Position numbers and translations under genes: made by a program
Part shown: in pieces, positions 7,456 to 17,345 of the stretch
Layout: the number at the start of each line of letters is the position of its first letter
Numbering within the stretch: the first letter of the stretch is position 1
Origin: Alphaproteobacteria bacterium
GTDB taxonomy: Bacteria; Pseudomonadota; Alphaproteobacteria; ATCC43930; CGMCC-115725
Direction: 5' to 3'
Assembly (NCBI GenBank): GCA_030040495.1
Contig: JASHTP010000427.1
Location: 1-18,106, forward strand
Length of the DNA: 18,106 nt
Notes under the pieces: model-generated
Seen by the model: only the letters and a program-made list of their open reading frames with translations
Told to the model about the DNA's origin: nothing
The model's database searches: none

Positions 7456-9522
7456 ATGTCCCTCCAGAGCAAGCTGATATGGGCGGCCGTCGCCGTGCTC
7501 GGCGCGATCTCGTTCGCGATCGTCGCGTTGACGCGCGGCGAGCCCGTCAATGCCGCCTGGCTCGTCATCGCGGCGGTGTGCATCTACCTCATCGCCTATC
7601 GCTTCTACGGCCTCTTCATCGCCAACAAGGTGCTTGGCGCCAACGCGGCGCGGCAGACGCCGGCCTATCGCCGCAATGACGGGCTCGATTACGTGCCGAC
7701 CAACCGCTACGTGCTCTTCGGCCACCATTTCGCGGCCATCGCCGGCGCAGGGCCGCTGGTCGGTCCCGTGCTCGCCGCGCAGATGGGCTATCTGCCGGGC
7801 ACCTTGTGGATTCTCGCCGGCGTCGTCTTCGCCGGGGCGGTGCAGGACATGACCGTCCTGTTCCTGTCGACGCGGCGCGACGGGCGCTCGCTCGGCGACA
7901 TGATCCGCTCCGAGATGGGGCCGGTCGCCGGCACCGTCGCCGGCATCGGCGTGCTGCTGATCTGCGTCATCATCCTCGCCGTGCTGGCGCTCGTCGTCGT
8001 CAGCGCCTTGAAGGGCAGCCCCTGGGGCACCTTCACCGTGTTCTGCACCGTGCCGATCGCGCTCATCATGGGCGTCTACAGCCGCTTCCTGCGGCCGGGC
8101 CGCATCGCCGAGATGTCGATCATCGGCGCCGTCCTGCTCCTGGCGGCGCTCATCTACGGCCGCACGGTCTCCGAGACGCCGGCGCTCGCGGCTTATTTCA
8201 ACCTGCCCGGGACGTCGCTGGCGCTGATCATCATCGGCTATGGCTTCGTCGCCTCGGTGCTGCCGGTCTGGCTGCTGCTGGCGCCGCGCGACTATCTCTC
8301 CACCTTCCTCAAGATCGGCGCCATCGCCTTGCTGGCGGTCGGCGTCATCATCGTCCGCCCCGACCTGCAGATGCCGGCCTTCACCAAGTTCGTCGACGGC
8401 AGCGGCCCGGTCTGGGCGGGCAGCCTGTTCCCGTTCCTGTTCATCACCATCGCCTGCGGCTCGGTCTCCGGCTGGCATTCGCTCATCGCCTCGGGCACCA
8501 CGCCCAAGATGATCGAGAATGAAAGCCAGATCGCCTTCATCGGCTACGGCGCCATGCTGATGGAGTCCTTCGTCGCCATCATGGCGATGATCGGCGCCTC
8601 GGTGATCCATCCCGGCGTCTATTTCGCCATGAACAGCTCGGCCGGCCTCATCGGCGCGAGCGCCGATCACGCGGCCCAGGTCATCAGCTCCTGGGGCTTC
8701 GCGGTGACGCCCGACGTCTTGACGCAGATGGCGCACGACGTGGGCGAAACCAGCATTCTCTCGCGCACCGGCGGCGCGCCGACGCTCGCCGTCGGCATGG
8801 CCTCGATCCTGTCGGGCTTCCTGGGCGGCAGGGCCCTGATGGGCATCTGGTACCACTTCGCCATCCTGTTCGAGGCGCTGTTCATCCTGACGACGGTCGA
8901 CGCCGGCACGCGCGTCTGCCGCTTCATGATCCAGGACCTCGTCGGCAACGCCATCCCCGCCTTCAAGGAGACCAAGTCGTGGGCGAACAACCTCGTCGGC
9001 TCGGCGCTCGCCTGCGCGCTCTGGGGGTATCTGCTCTATGCCGGCGTGATCGATCCGCTGGGCGGCATCTGGACGATGTGGCCGCTCTTCGGCGCCACCA
9101 ACCAGATGCTGGCGGCGATCGCGCTCACCCTCTGCACGGTGGTGCTGTTCAAGATGAAGCGGGAGCGCTTCGCCTGGGTGACCGTCGCGCCGGCGACCTG
9201 GCTCGTCATCTGCACCGTGACCGCCGGCCTCGAAAAGGTCTTCGATCCCGATCCGGCGGTGGGCTTCGTCAGCCACGCGCTCAAGTTCGGCAGCGCCGTG
9301 GCCGCCAATCAGGTGCTGGCGCCCGCCAAGTCGCTCTCCGAGATGAGCCGCGTCATCTTCAACGACTATCTCGACGCGACCTTGGCCGGTCTCTCGGTGG
9401 CGATCGTCGTCGCCATGGTGGTCTACGCCATCATCGACATCCGCAAGGCGCTGGGCACGCCCAAGAGCACCGCGATCGAGATCGGCGGCGCGGCCGCGGC
9501 GGCGGGAGGCGGCGATGACTAA
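7456..9522 (+). CDS. cstA: Carbon starvation protein A (pyruvate/peptide transporter)
   Basis: Inner-membrane transporter of 688 residues, close to the usual CstA length of about 700. It shows the CstA hallmarks: YRFYGLFIANKVLG near residue 50, VPTNRYVLFGHHFAAIAGAGPLVGPVLAAQ (about 80-109), GAVQDMTVLF, and SGWHSLIASGTTPKM in the middle, followed by many hydrophobic helices. In Escherichia coli CstA and its relative BtsT take up pyruvate, and CstA has been linked to peptide use; the substrate here is therefore probably pyruvate or a similar small acid (inference). ATG 7456 has GGAG 6 bases upstream. The gene overlaps ybdD by 8 bases, and lies downstream of a perfect FNR/FixK-type box. The pyruvate-handling operon follows on the same strand. 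Confidence 0.96.
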   Translation: MSLQSKLIWAAVAVLGAISFAIVALTRGEPVNAAWLVIAAVCIYLIAYRFYGLFIANKVLGANAARQTPAYRRNDGLDYVPTNRYVLFGHHFAAIAGAGPLVGPVLAAQMGYLPGTLWILAGVVFAGAVQDMTVLFLSTRRDGRSLGDMIRSEMGPVAGTVAGIGVLLICVIILAVLALVVVSALKGSPWGTFTVFCTVPIALIMGVYSRFLRPGRIAEMSIIGAVLLLAALIYGRTVSETPALAAYFNLPGTSLALIIIGYGFVASVLPVWLLLAPRDYLSTFLKIGAIALLAVGVIIVRPDLQMPAFTKFVDGSGPVWAGSLFPFLFITIACGSVSGWHSLIASGTTPKMIENESQIAFIGYGAMLMESFVAIMAMIGASVIHPGVYFAMNSSAGLIGASADHAAQVISSWGFAVTPDVLTQMAHDVGETSILSRTGGAPTLAVGMASILSGFLGGRALMGIWYHFAILFEALFILTTVDAGTRVCRFMIQDLVGNAIPAFKETKSWANNLVGSALACALWGYLLYAGVIDPLGGIWTMWPLFGATNQMLAAIALTLCTVVLFKMKRERFAWVTVAPATWLVICTVTAGLEKVFDPDPAVGFVSHALKFGSAVAANQVLAPAKSLSEMSRVIFNDYLDATLAGLSVAIVVAMVVYAIIDIRKALGTPKSTAIEIGGAAAAAGGGDD

Positions 9523-9715
9523 GGTCAGGACCGCCTGGGTCTGGGCGGTCAGGACCGCCCGTCTGATGGTCGGCGTTCCCGACTACGAGACCTACGTGGC
9601 GCACCGCAGGGCGCATCACCCGGAGGAGCCGATCATGACCTATGTCGAGTTCTTCCGCGAACGCCAGAACGCGCGCTACGCCGTCGAGAAGGGCCGGTTC
9701 AAGGGCTGCTGCTGA
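9515..9715 (+). CDS. ybdD: YbdD/YjiX-family small protein (DUF466)
   Basis: A 66-residue cytoplasmic protein of the family that accompanies CstA/BtsT transporters. The core ARLMVGVPDYETYVAHRRAHH, PMTYVEFFRERQNARY and terminal GCC match the YbdD pattern PDY-x-x-Y, H-P, MTYxEFFRERQxARY, CC. The start overlaps the last 8 bases of cstA, so translation is probably coupled. Members of the family are thought to be needed for, or to modulate, the transporter. The N-terminus contains the in-frame direct repeat GGTCAGGACCGCC (9523-9535 and 9547-9559), encoding two V-R-T-A blocks, which seems specific to this copy. Confidence 0.93.
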   Translation: MTKVRTAWVWAVRTARLMVGVPDYETYVAHRRAHHPEEPIMTYVEFFRERQNARYAVEKGRFKGCC

Positions 9716-9748
9716 CGGCGATCGGCGCAGAAAACGGAGAGCCGAGAG

Positions 9749-9909
9749 ATGGAACGGGAGACGCTGCGCCGTCTGTTGCGCGACACGCGCGCCGCGAGGC
9801 AATGCGTCGAGGGCAGCCTCGTCGGGTCGCCGCAGCGCTGCGCCGGCGAGCAGTCCGGCGGCCGGATTGAGCTATGTCAACGCGCGACACGGCCGAGCCG
9901 GCAGGCTTA

Positions 9910-9910
<1 letters not shown>
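9749..9910 (+). CDS. Candidate small ORF between ybdD and the ligase gene
   Basis: A 53-codon frame begins at ATG 9749 with GGAG 9 bases upstream, a better ribosome site than the following ligase gene has. It ends in TAA at 9908-9910, overlapping the ATG at 9910 (TAATG), so it could couple translation into the operon. The peptide starts MERETLRRLLRDTRAARQ, which looks helical and basic, and then becomes Gly/Ser/Arg-rich with three cysteines. I recognise no family. It could be real, a leader, or chance in GC-rich DNA. No terminator or other gene is seen in the 9716-9909 gap. Confidence 0.3.
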
Positions 9911-11672
<1,762 letters not shown>

Positions 11673-11676
<4 letters not shown>

Positions 11677-12655
11677 GCGCAAAGATCCATCTCGACCGTA
11701 CCCATCTCCACCATCTGCTGCGGCAGATGATCCGCATCCGCCATTTCGAGATGAAGTGCGTTGAGCTCTATCAGGCGCAGAAGATCGTCGGTTTCCTGCA
11801 CCTCTACGATGGCGAGGAAGCGGTGTCGGTCGGCGTCATCGAGGCGCTGACGCCGGAAGATGCGATCGTCGGCACCTATCGCGAGCATGGCCAGGCGCTC
11901 GCCCGCGGCATCGCCATGGACCGGCTGATGGCCGAGATGATGGGCAAGCTCGAGGGATGCTGCCGCGGGCGCGGCGGGTCGATGCACATCTTCGACCGCG
12001 CCAAGCGCTTTTACGGCGGCAACGCGATCGTCGGCGGCGGGCTGCCGCTGGCCGTCGGAGTTGCGCTCGCCGACAAGCGGCGGGGCCTCAACGCCGTGAC
12101 GGCCTGCTTCTTCGGCGACGGCGCGGTTGACGAGGGCGAGTTCCACGAGAGCCTGAATCTGGCGTCGCTGTGGCAGTTGCCGGTGCTGTTCGTGTGCGAA
12201 AACAATCTCTACTCGATGGGCATGGCGCTCGAGCGCGCCGAGGCGGAGACGGACGTTTCGCGCAAGGCGGCGAGCTACCGCATTCCGGCGGTCGTCGTGG
12301 ATGGAATGGACGTCGTTGCGGTCGAGGCCGCCGCTCGCCGGGCCGTCGAGCAGATCCGCTCTGGGGGCGGACCGCAATTTCTCGAATGCCGCACCTACCG
12401 GTTCCGGGCCCATTCGATGTACGACGCCGAACTTTATCGCACCAAACAAGAAGTCGAGGCGTGGCGCAAGAAAGGGCCGATCGCGCGCTTCCGGAATTGG
12501 CTGCAGGAGAGCGGGCTGATCCATCAGGAAGAGGTGCAGCGGATCGAGACCGAAGTGGATACGGAGATCGCCGCGGCGGTCGCCTTTGCCGAAGCCGGCA
12601 CGCTCGAACCGGTCGAGGAGCTCGAGCGGTTCGTCACCATGGAAGGAGTGCCGCC

Positions 12656-12659
<4 letters not shown>
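11673..12659 (+). CDS. 2-oxoacid dehydrogenase E1 component, alpha subunit
   Basis: Thiamine diphosphate-dependent E1 alpha of 328 residues, of the pyruvate/acetoin dehydrogenase type. The ThDP-binding motif runs from GDG (148-150) to ENN (176-178). Also present are YREHGQALARG (69-79), GRGGSMHIFD (99-108), GGNAIVGGGLPLAVG (115-129), and the loop RAHSMYDAELYRTKQEVE (245-262), with His247, Ser248 and Asp251 matching the active-site loop of PDH and acetoin E1 alpha. With E1 beta it would decarboxylate a 2-oxoacid, or cleave acetoin, and pass the acyl or hydroxyethyl group to the lipoyl arm of E2. The ATG overlaps the ligase stop by 4 bases and the end overlaps E1 beta by 4. Pyruvate and acetoin enzymes cannot be told apart here; there is no acoX or butanediol dehydrogenase gene beside it. 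Confidence 0.93.
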
Positions 12660-13657
<998 letters not shown>

Positions 13658-13659
13658 CC

Positions 13660-14841
13660 ATGGCCGACTTCCGCATGCCGGCGCTCGGTGCCGACATGGA
13701 GGCCGGCACGCTGGTCGAATGGCTGGTAAAGCCGGGCGACAGGGTGAAGCGCGGCGACGTCATCGCAGTCGTCGAAACCCAGAAAGGCGCGATCGAGGTC
13801 GAGGTCTTCGACGAAGGCGTGGTTTCCGACATCGTCGTGCCGGTCAAAACCAAGGTCCCGGTCGGCACCGTGTTGGCCAGGATCGGCGGCGAGGCGGCGG
13901 CGCCGGCGAAGGCGGCGATGCCGCCGACGCCCGTTCCTGTCGCACCGCCGCGACCGCCCGCCGCGCCGCCGCCGCCCGCCCCGGCTCGGCTCGGCGCCAA
14001 GGTCACTCCCGCGGCGCGTCGACGCGCCACCGAGCTGGGCATCGACCTCGCCACGCTCGCCGGCACCGGCATCGACGGATCCGTAACCCTCGCCGACGTC
14101 GAGGCGGCGGCGATCGCGCGGCCACCGGCCAAGGCTGCGCCGCTCCCAGCCGAGAAGCCGCGGCGGCTGGGCTTCGATCCCGCCGAGATGCGCAAGGCGA
14201 TCGCCGCGGCGATGGCGCGCTCGAAGCGCGAGATCCCGCACTACTACCTGAGCGACACGATCGATCTCGGCGCGGCGCTGGCCTGGCTCGAATCCCATAA
14301 CGCGGCGCAACCGGTGCCGCAGCGGATGCTGCCGGCGGCCTTGCTGCTGAAGGCGAGCGCGCTCGCCTTGCGCGAGATGCCGCAGCTCAACGGAACCTAT
14401 GTCGATGGCGCCTTCCATCCCGGCGGCGGCATTCATGCCGGCTGGGCGATCTCCTTGCGCGGCGGCGGGCTGGTGGCGCCCGCCATTCGCGACGCCGATC
14501 AGCGGCCCCTGCCCGAGCTGATGGCGGCGATGCGCGATCTCGTCCAACGCGCCCGCAGCGGCCGGCTGCGCAGCTCGGAGCTGGAGTCGCCGACGGTCAC
14601 CGTGACCAGCCTCGGCGACCGCGGCGCCGACGCCATCGCCGCCATCATCTACCCGCCGCAAGTGGCGATCATCGGTTTCGGCAGCATCCGCGTGCGGCCC
14701 TGGGTCGTCGAAGGTCGGATCGAGCCGCGGTCGCTGGTGACCGCGAGCCTCGCCGCCGACCACCGCGTGAGCGACGGGCATCTGGGCGCATTGCTGCTCA
14801 ATGCGATCGGACGGCTGTTGCAGGAGCCGGCAAAGCTATGA
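13660..14841 (+). CDS. 2-oxoacid dehydrogenase E2 (dihydrolipoamide acyltransferase)
   Basis: E2 core protein of 393 residues. One N-terminal lipoyl domain (1-78) has the lipoylated lysine K42 in VVETQKGAIEVE. An Ala/Pro linker (about 79-113) leads to a peripheral-subunit-binding domain (about 114-150, VTPAARRRATELGIDL then AGTGIDGSVTLADVEA). The catalytic domain runs from about 168 with IPHYYLSDTIDL, TVTVTSLGDRGADAIAAII and the active-site motif DHRVSDG (His368, Asp372). The binding-domain position normally Arg in the GRI/GRV motif is Ser here, which could affect binding of E3 or E1. The linker is short and there is a single lipoyl domain, so the protein is shorter than most PDH E2s. CAGGA lies 8 bases before ATG 13660. 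Its stop overlaps the ACP start (ATGA). Confidence 0.94.
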   Translation: MADFRMPALGADMEAGTLVEWLVKPGDRVKRGDVIAVVETQKGAIEVEVFDEGVVSDIVVPVKTKVPVGTVLARIGGEAAAPAKAAMPPTPVPVAPPRPPAAPPPPAPARLGAKVTPAARRRATELGIDLATLAGTGIDGSVTLADVEAAAIARPPAKAAPLPAEKPRRLGFDPAEMRKAIAAAMARSKREIPHYYLSDTIDLGAALAWLESHNAAQPVPQRMLPAALLLKASALALREMPQLNGTYVDGAFHPGGGIHAGWAISLRGGGLVAPAIRDADQRPLPELMAAMRDLVQRARSGRLRSSELESPTVTVTSLGDRGADAIAAIIYPPQVAIIGFGSIRVRPWVVEGRIEPRSLVTASLAADHRVSDGHLGALLLNAIGRLLQEPAKL

Positions 14842-15092
14842 CCGAAACCGAAATCCGACACATGATCGCCGATATTCTCGGCAACATCGTGCCCGAAGCC
14901 GATTTGAGCACTGTTTCCGACGAAGAGGATTTGCGCGAGGCGCTCGACATCGACTCCATGGATTTCCTCAATTTCGTCGTGGCGCTTCACCTGCGCGCCG
15001 GCATCGACATCCCGGAGATCGATTATCCCCGCCTGCGCACGCTCAAAGGCGCCATCGCCTATGTTCAACAGGCGCCGACAAAGGCGAAATGA
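14838..15092 (+). CDS. Free-standing acyl carrier protein
   Basis: Acidic carrier protein of 84 residues. The 4'-phosphopantetheine attachment site is Ser40 in LDIDSMDFLNFVVAL, the D-S-[LM]-D pattern of ACPs, with preceding helix I (TETEIRHMIADILGNIVPEA) and following helix III (IPEIDYPRLRTLKGAIAYV). The ATG overlaps the E2 stop by 4 bases, so it is very probably translated with the dehydrogenase subunits. It is not placed with fab genes, so it is unlikely to be the housekeeping AcpP. Possible roles: acceptor of the acyl group formed by E1/E2, or a dedicated octanoyl carrier for lipoylating E2. Only 22 bases separate it from the convergent crotonase gene, with no T-run terminator. Confidence 0.9.
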   Translation: MTETEIRHMIADILGNIVPEADLSTVSDEEDLREALDIDSMDFLNFVVALHLRAGIDIPEIDYPRLRTLKGAIAYVQQAPTKAK

Positions 15093-15114
15093 TCGGTTGC
15101 GGTTGCCGTCGCCG

Positions 15115-15939
15115 CTAGCGTCCGGTGAACCGCGCCGCGCGCTTCTCGACGAAATGCGCGACGCCTTCCTTGAAATCCTCGCTGAGGAAGCTCTTGCGCA
15201 TCTCCTCGTTGGCGAGCTCGACCGCCTCGCCGAGGCCGCCCAGCATCGCCGCCCAGAGCTGGCGCTTCATGACGGCGAGCGAGCGCGGCGAGACGGCGGT
15301 GGCGAGCTCGCCGGCATAGTCCAGCACTTGCGGCATGAACTCGGCCTGTGGGATCACGCGGCTGACGAGGCCGATCGAGGCGGCCTCCTCGGCGGCGACG
15401 CGGCGCGCCGAGAACAGCAGGTCGGCGGCGCGGCCGGGACCCACCAGCCGCGGCAGCAGCCAGGCGAGGCCGTATTCGGCGACGAGGCCGCGGCGCGCGA
15501 AGGAGGTGGTGAAGATCGCCTCGCTGCCGGCGAAGCGGATGTCGCAATAGCAGGCGAAGACGAAGCCCAGTCCCGCCGCCGGGCCGTTGACGGCGCCGAT
15601 GATCGGCTTGGGAATGGCGGGGAAATAGCTGTAGCGGTGCTGGAAGTCGGCGCGGGTCTCGCCGCCGAGATCGAGCGGCTTCGGCGCCTCGCGCGGGATG
15701 CTGGCGCCGCCGGAGCCGGCGGCGCCGGAGAGCCGCTCCATGTCGGCGCCGGCGCAGAAGCCGCGGCCGGCGCCGGTCAGCACGATGACGCGCACCGCCG
15801 GATCGCGCGCTGCGCGCTCCATCGCCTGGCGCAGCCCGCTCTCGACCTCGGCGTTGAAGGCGTTGAGGCGGTCGGGACGGTTGAAGGTGACGGTGGCGAC
15901 GCCGTCCTTCACCTCATAGAGCACGGCGGGCTCGGCCAT
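15115..15939 (-). CDS. Enoyl-CoA hydratase/isomerase (crotonase) family protein
   Basis: Crotonase-fold protein of 274 residues acting on an acyl-CoA. The oxyanion-hole regions are present: GAGRGFCAGADMERL (56-70) and AVNGPAAGLGF (116-126). Aligning by eye with mitochondrial enoyl-CoA hydratase, the two catalytic glutamates (rat Glu144 and Glu164) fall on Val127 and Phe147, while a Glu155 is present in RRGLVAEYGLAWLLPRLVG. This is typical of a distinct subgroup whose members may be isomerases or hydrolases, so the product name should stay at family level. ATG 15939 has GGAGG 6 bases upstream and gives the natural N-terminus MAEPAVLYEV; upstream in-frame codons run into repeat DNA. It is convergent with the ACP gene and divergent from the transporter. 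Confidence 0.92.
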   Translation of the reverse strand: MAEPAVLYEVKDGVATVTFNRPDRLNAFNAEVESGLRQAMERAARDPAVRVIVLTGAGRGFCAGADMERLSGAAGSGGASIPREAPKPLDLGGETRADFQHRYSYFPAIPKPIIGAVNGPAAGLGFVFACYCDIRFAGSEAIFTTSFARRGLVAEYGLAWLLPRLVGPGRAADLLFSARRVAAEEAASIGLVSRVIPQAEFMPQVLDYAGELATAVSPRSLAVMKRQLWAAMLGGLGEAVELANEEMRKSFLSEDFKEGVAHFVEKRAARFTGR

Positions 15940-16043
15940 GGCTTTCCTCCGGCGATTCTGCTTCTCTCGCGCCAGCATAGCCGACGCGCTCCGGCGCGCG
16001 CCACAAGGTGACGACATGACGATCGCGGCGGCCGCTCGGACAA

Positions 16044-16075
16044 GTCCTTCTCCGCCCTCGAGGGCGGAGAAGGAC
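16044..16075. repeat. Perfect 32-base palindrome (left hairpin of the repeat)
   Basis: Arms GTCCTTCTCCGCCCTC (16044-16059) and GAGGGCGGAGAAGGAC (16060-16075) are exact reverse complements with no spacer. It lies between the divergent crotonase and transporter genes, upstream of both. No T-run follows, so it is not a typical intrinsic terminator. Confidence 0.9.
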
Positions 16076-16094
16076 CCAGGATGAGGTGGGTGAC

Positions 16095-17315
16095 GTGCCG
16101 GAAGCGGACGCGAGCACGACTCCCCCACCTCACCCCAACCCTCTCCGCCCCCACGGGGCGGAGAGGGAGCAGGACGTCGAGCGGCGCTGGAGCCTGGCGG
16201 CGGCGATCGCGTCGGTGGCGGTGTTCGGCATCGGCATCGGGTTCGCCACGCCGCTCTTCTCGCTGACGCTCGAAGCGCGCGGCATCGAGGCGAGCCTCAC
16301 CGGGCTCAACGCCGCGGCGGGCTATCTCGGCGTGGTGCTGGGGCCGCTGTGGACGCCGCTGCTGGTGCGCCGGCTCGGCATCCGCCGCTTCCTCTTCGCC
16401 TGCCTCGCGCTCGACGTCGTCGTCTTCCTGACGATGAAGCCGCTCGACGGGCTCGGCGCGTGGTTCGCGCTGCGGCTGCTGCTCGGCATGGTGGGATCGA
16501 GCCTATTCACCGCCACCGAGGCCTGGATCAACATGCTCGCCGGCGACCGCAGCCGCGGCCGGGTCATCGGCGCCTATGCCGCCGCGCTCGCCGCCGGCTT
16601 CGCGGCGGGGCCGCTGCTGCTGGTACTCACCGGCATCGAAGGCTGGACGCCCTATCTCGCCGGCGCCGGCGTCACCGCGCTGGCGGCGCTGCCGCTCATC
16701 GGCGTCGGCGCGAGCGCGCGCGGCCTCGGCCGCGAGAAGGCGGCGGGCTTGCTGGCGATCTTCGCCCGGGCGCCGTTCATCGTGCTGACGGTGGCGTTCT
16801 ATGGCTGCTTCGAATCGGCGGCGCTGTCGCTGCTGCCGGTGTGGGGCGTGCGCATCGGGCTCGACCGGTCGGCGGCGGCGGCGATCCTGACCGCGATCGG
16901 CGCCGGCGCGATCGCGCTGCAGCTGCCGGTCGGCTGGCTCTCCGACAAGCTCGCGCGCGTCGCGGTGCTGCGCCTTTGCGGCGCCGCCGGACTCGCCGGG
17001 GCGCTGCTCCTGCCGTCGCTCGCCGCGGCCGGTGCGGCGCCGATGTTCGCCACGGTGCTGCTCTGGGGCGGCGCCGCCAGCGGCATCTATCCCGTGGCGC
17101 TCGCCATGGCCGGGGCGCGCTTCCGCGGCGCCGAGCTGGTCGGCGCCAACGCCGCGCTGATCATCGCCTACGGTGTGGGCTCGCTGCTCGGCCCGAGCCT
17201 CGGCGGCATCGCCATGGATCTCTGGAACCCCGAAGGGCTGCCCGCCGCCTTCGCGCTGCTCTTCGCCCTTTTCCTGGCGGCGACGCTGCTTGGCCGAAGC
17301 CGCGCGCCCGCCTAG
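16095..17315 (+). CDS. MFS transporter (YcaD-like)
   Basis: Major facilitator protein of 406 residues with about 12 hydrophobic helices. The first helix is LAAAIASVAVFGIGIGFATPLFSL; the loop 2-3 region LVRRLGIRRF and the segment ATEAWINMLAGDRSRGRVIGAYAAALAAGFAAGPLLL resemble the YcaD group of MFS proteins, whose substrates are unknown. GTG 16095 is chosen because GAGG (16083-16086) lies 8 bases upstream; GTG 16086 is an alternative. Either start lies in the palindromic repeat, so the first 25 or so residues (including TTPPPHPNPLRPHGAE) are repeat-derived and unlikely to be conserved. No ATG, GTG or TTG lies in frame between the repeat and the first membrane helix. It is convergent with the outer-membrane protein gene. 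Confidence 0.88.
   Translation: MPEADASTTPPPHPNPLRPHGAEREQDVERRWSLAAAIASVAVFGIGIGFATPLFSLTLEARGIEASLTGLNAAAGYLGVVLGPLWTPLLVRRLGIRRFLFACLALDVVVFLTMKPLDGLGAWFALRLLLGMVGSSLFTATEAWINMLAGDRSRGRVIGAYAAALAAGFAAGPLLLVLTGIEGWTPYLAGAGVTALAALPLIGVGASARGLGREKAAGLLAIFARAPFIVLTVAFYGCFESAALSLLPVWGVRIGLDRSAAAAILTAIGAGAIALQLPVGWLSDKLARVAVLRLCGAAGLAGALLLPSLAAAGAAPMFATVLLWGGAASGIYPVALAMAGARFRGAELVGANAALIIAYGVGSLLGPSLGGIAMDLWNPEGLPAAFALLFALFLAATLLGRSRAPA
16139..16167. repeat. 13-bp stem hairpin (right unit of the repeat)
   Basis: Arms CCCTCTCCGCCCC (16139-16151) and GGGGCGGAGAGGG (16155-16167) pair perfectly around a CAC loop. It is inverted relative to the left unit and is translated as part of the proline-rich N-terminus of the transporter if the start is at 16086 or 16095. 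Confidence 0.9.
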
Positions 17316-17345
17316 CCCAGCTCACCGACGCCGGCCGCAGAGGCT

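Larger units (their letters stand above)
16044..16167. repeat. Head-to-head palindromic intergenic repeat (REP/BIME-like)
   Basis: Two copies of one repeat unit face each other. Each has a strong GC-rich hairpin and a CCCACCTCA/TGAGGTGGG box (16124-16132 and 16082-16090) towards the centre. The two hairpin stems share TCTCCGCCC and GGGCGGAGA. The CCCACCTCACCCCAACCCTC run resembles dispersed intergenic repeats I know from alphaproteobacterial genomes. The right half lies inside the transporter reading frame. Structure is seen directly; dispersal through the genome is inferred. Confidence 0.8.

Noticed and set aside
7390..9276. Long open frame (628 codons) on the minus strand opposite cstA
   Set aside because: The translation is an Asp/Gly/Arg/His-rich shadow of the cstA codon pattern with no recognisable motif.
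16044..16075. Perfect palindrome read as a transcription terminator
   Set aside because: It lies upstream of both divergent genes, has no T-run, and is better explained as one unit of a two-unit repeat.
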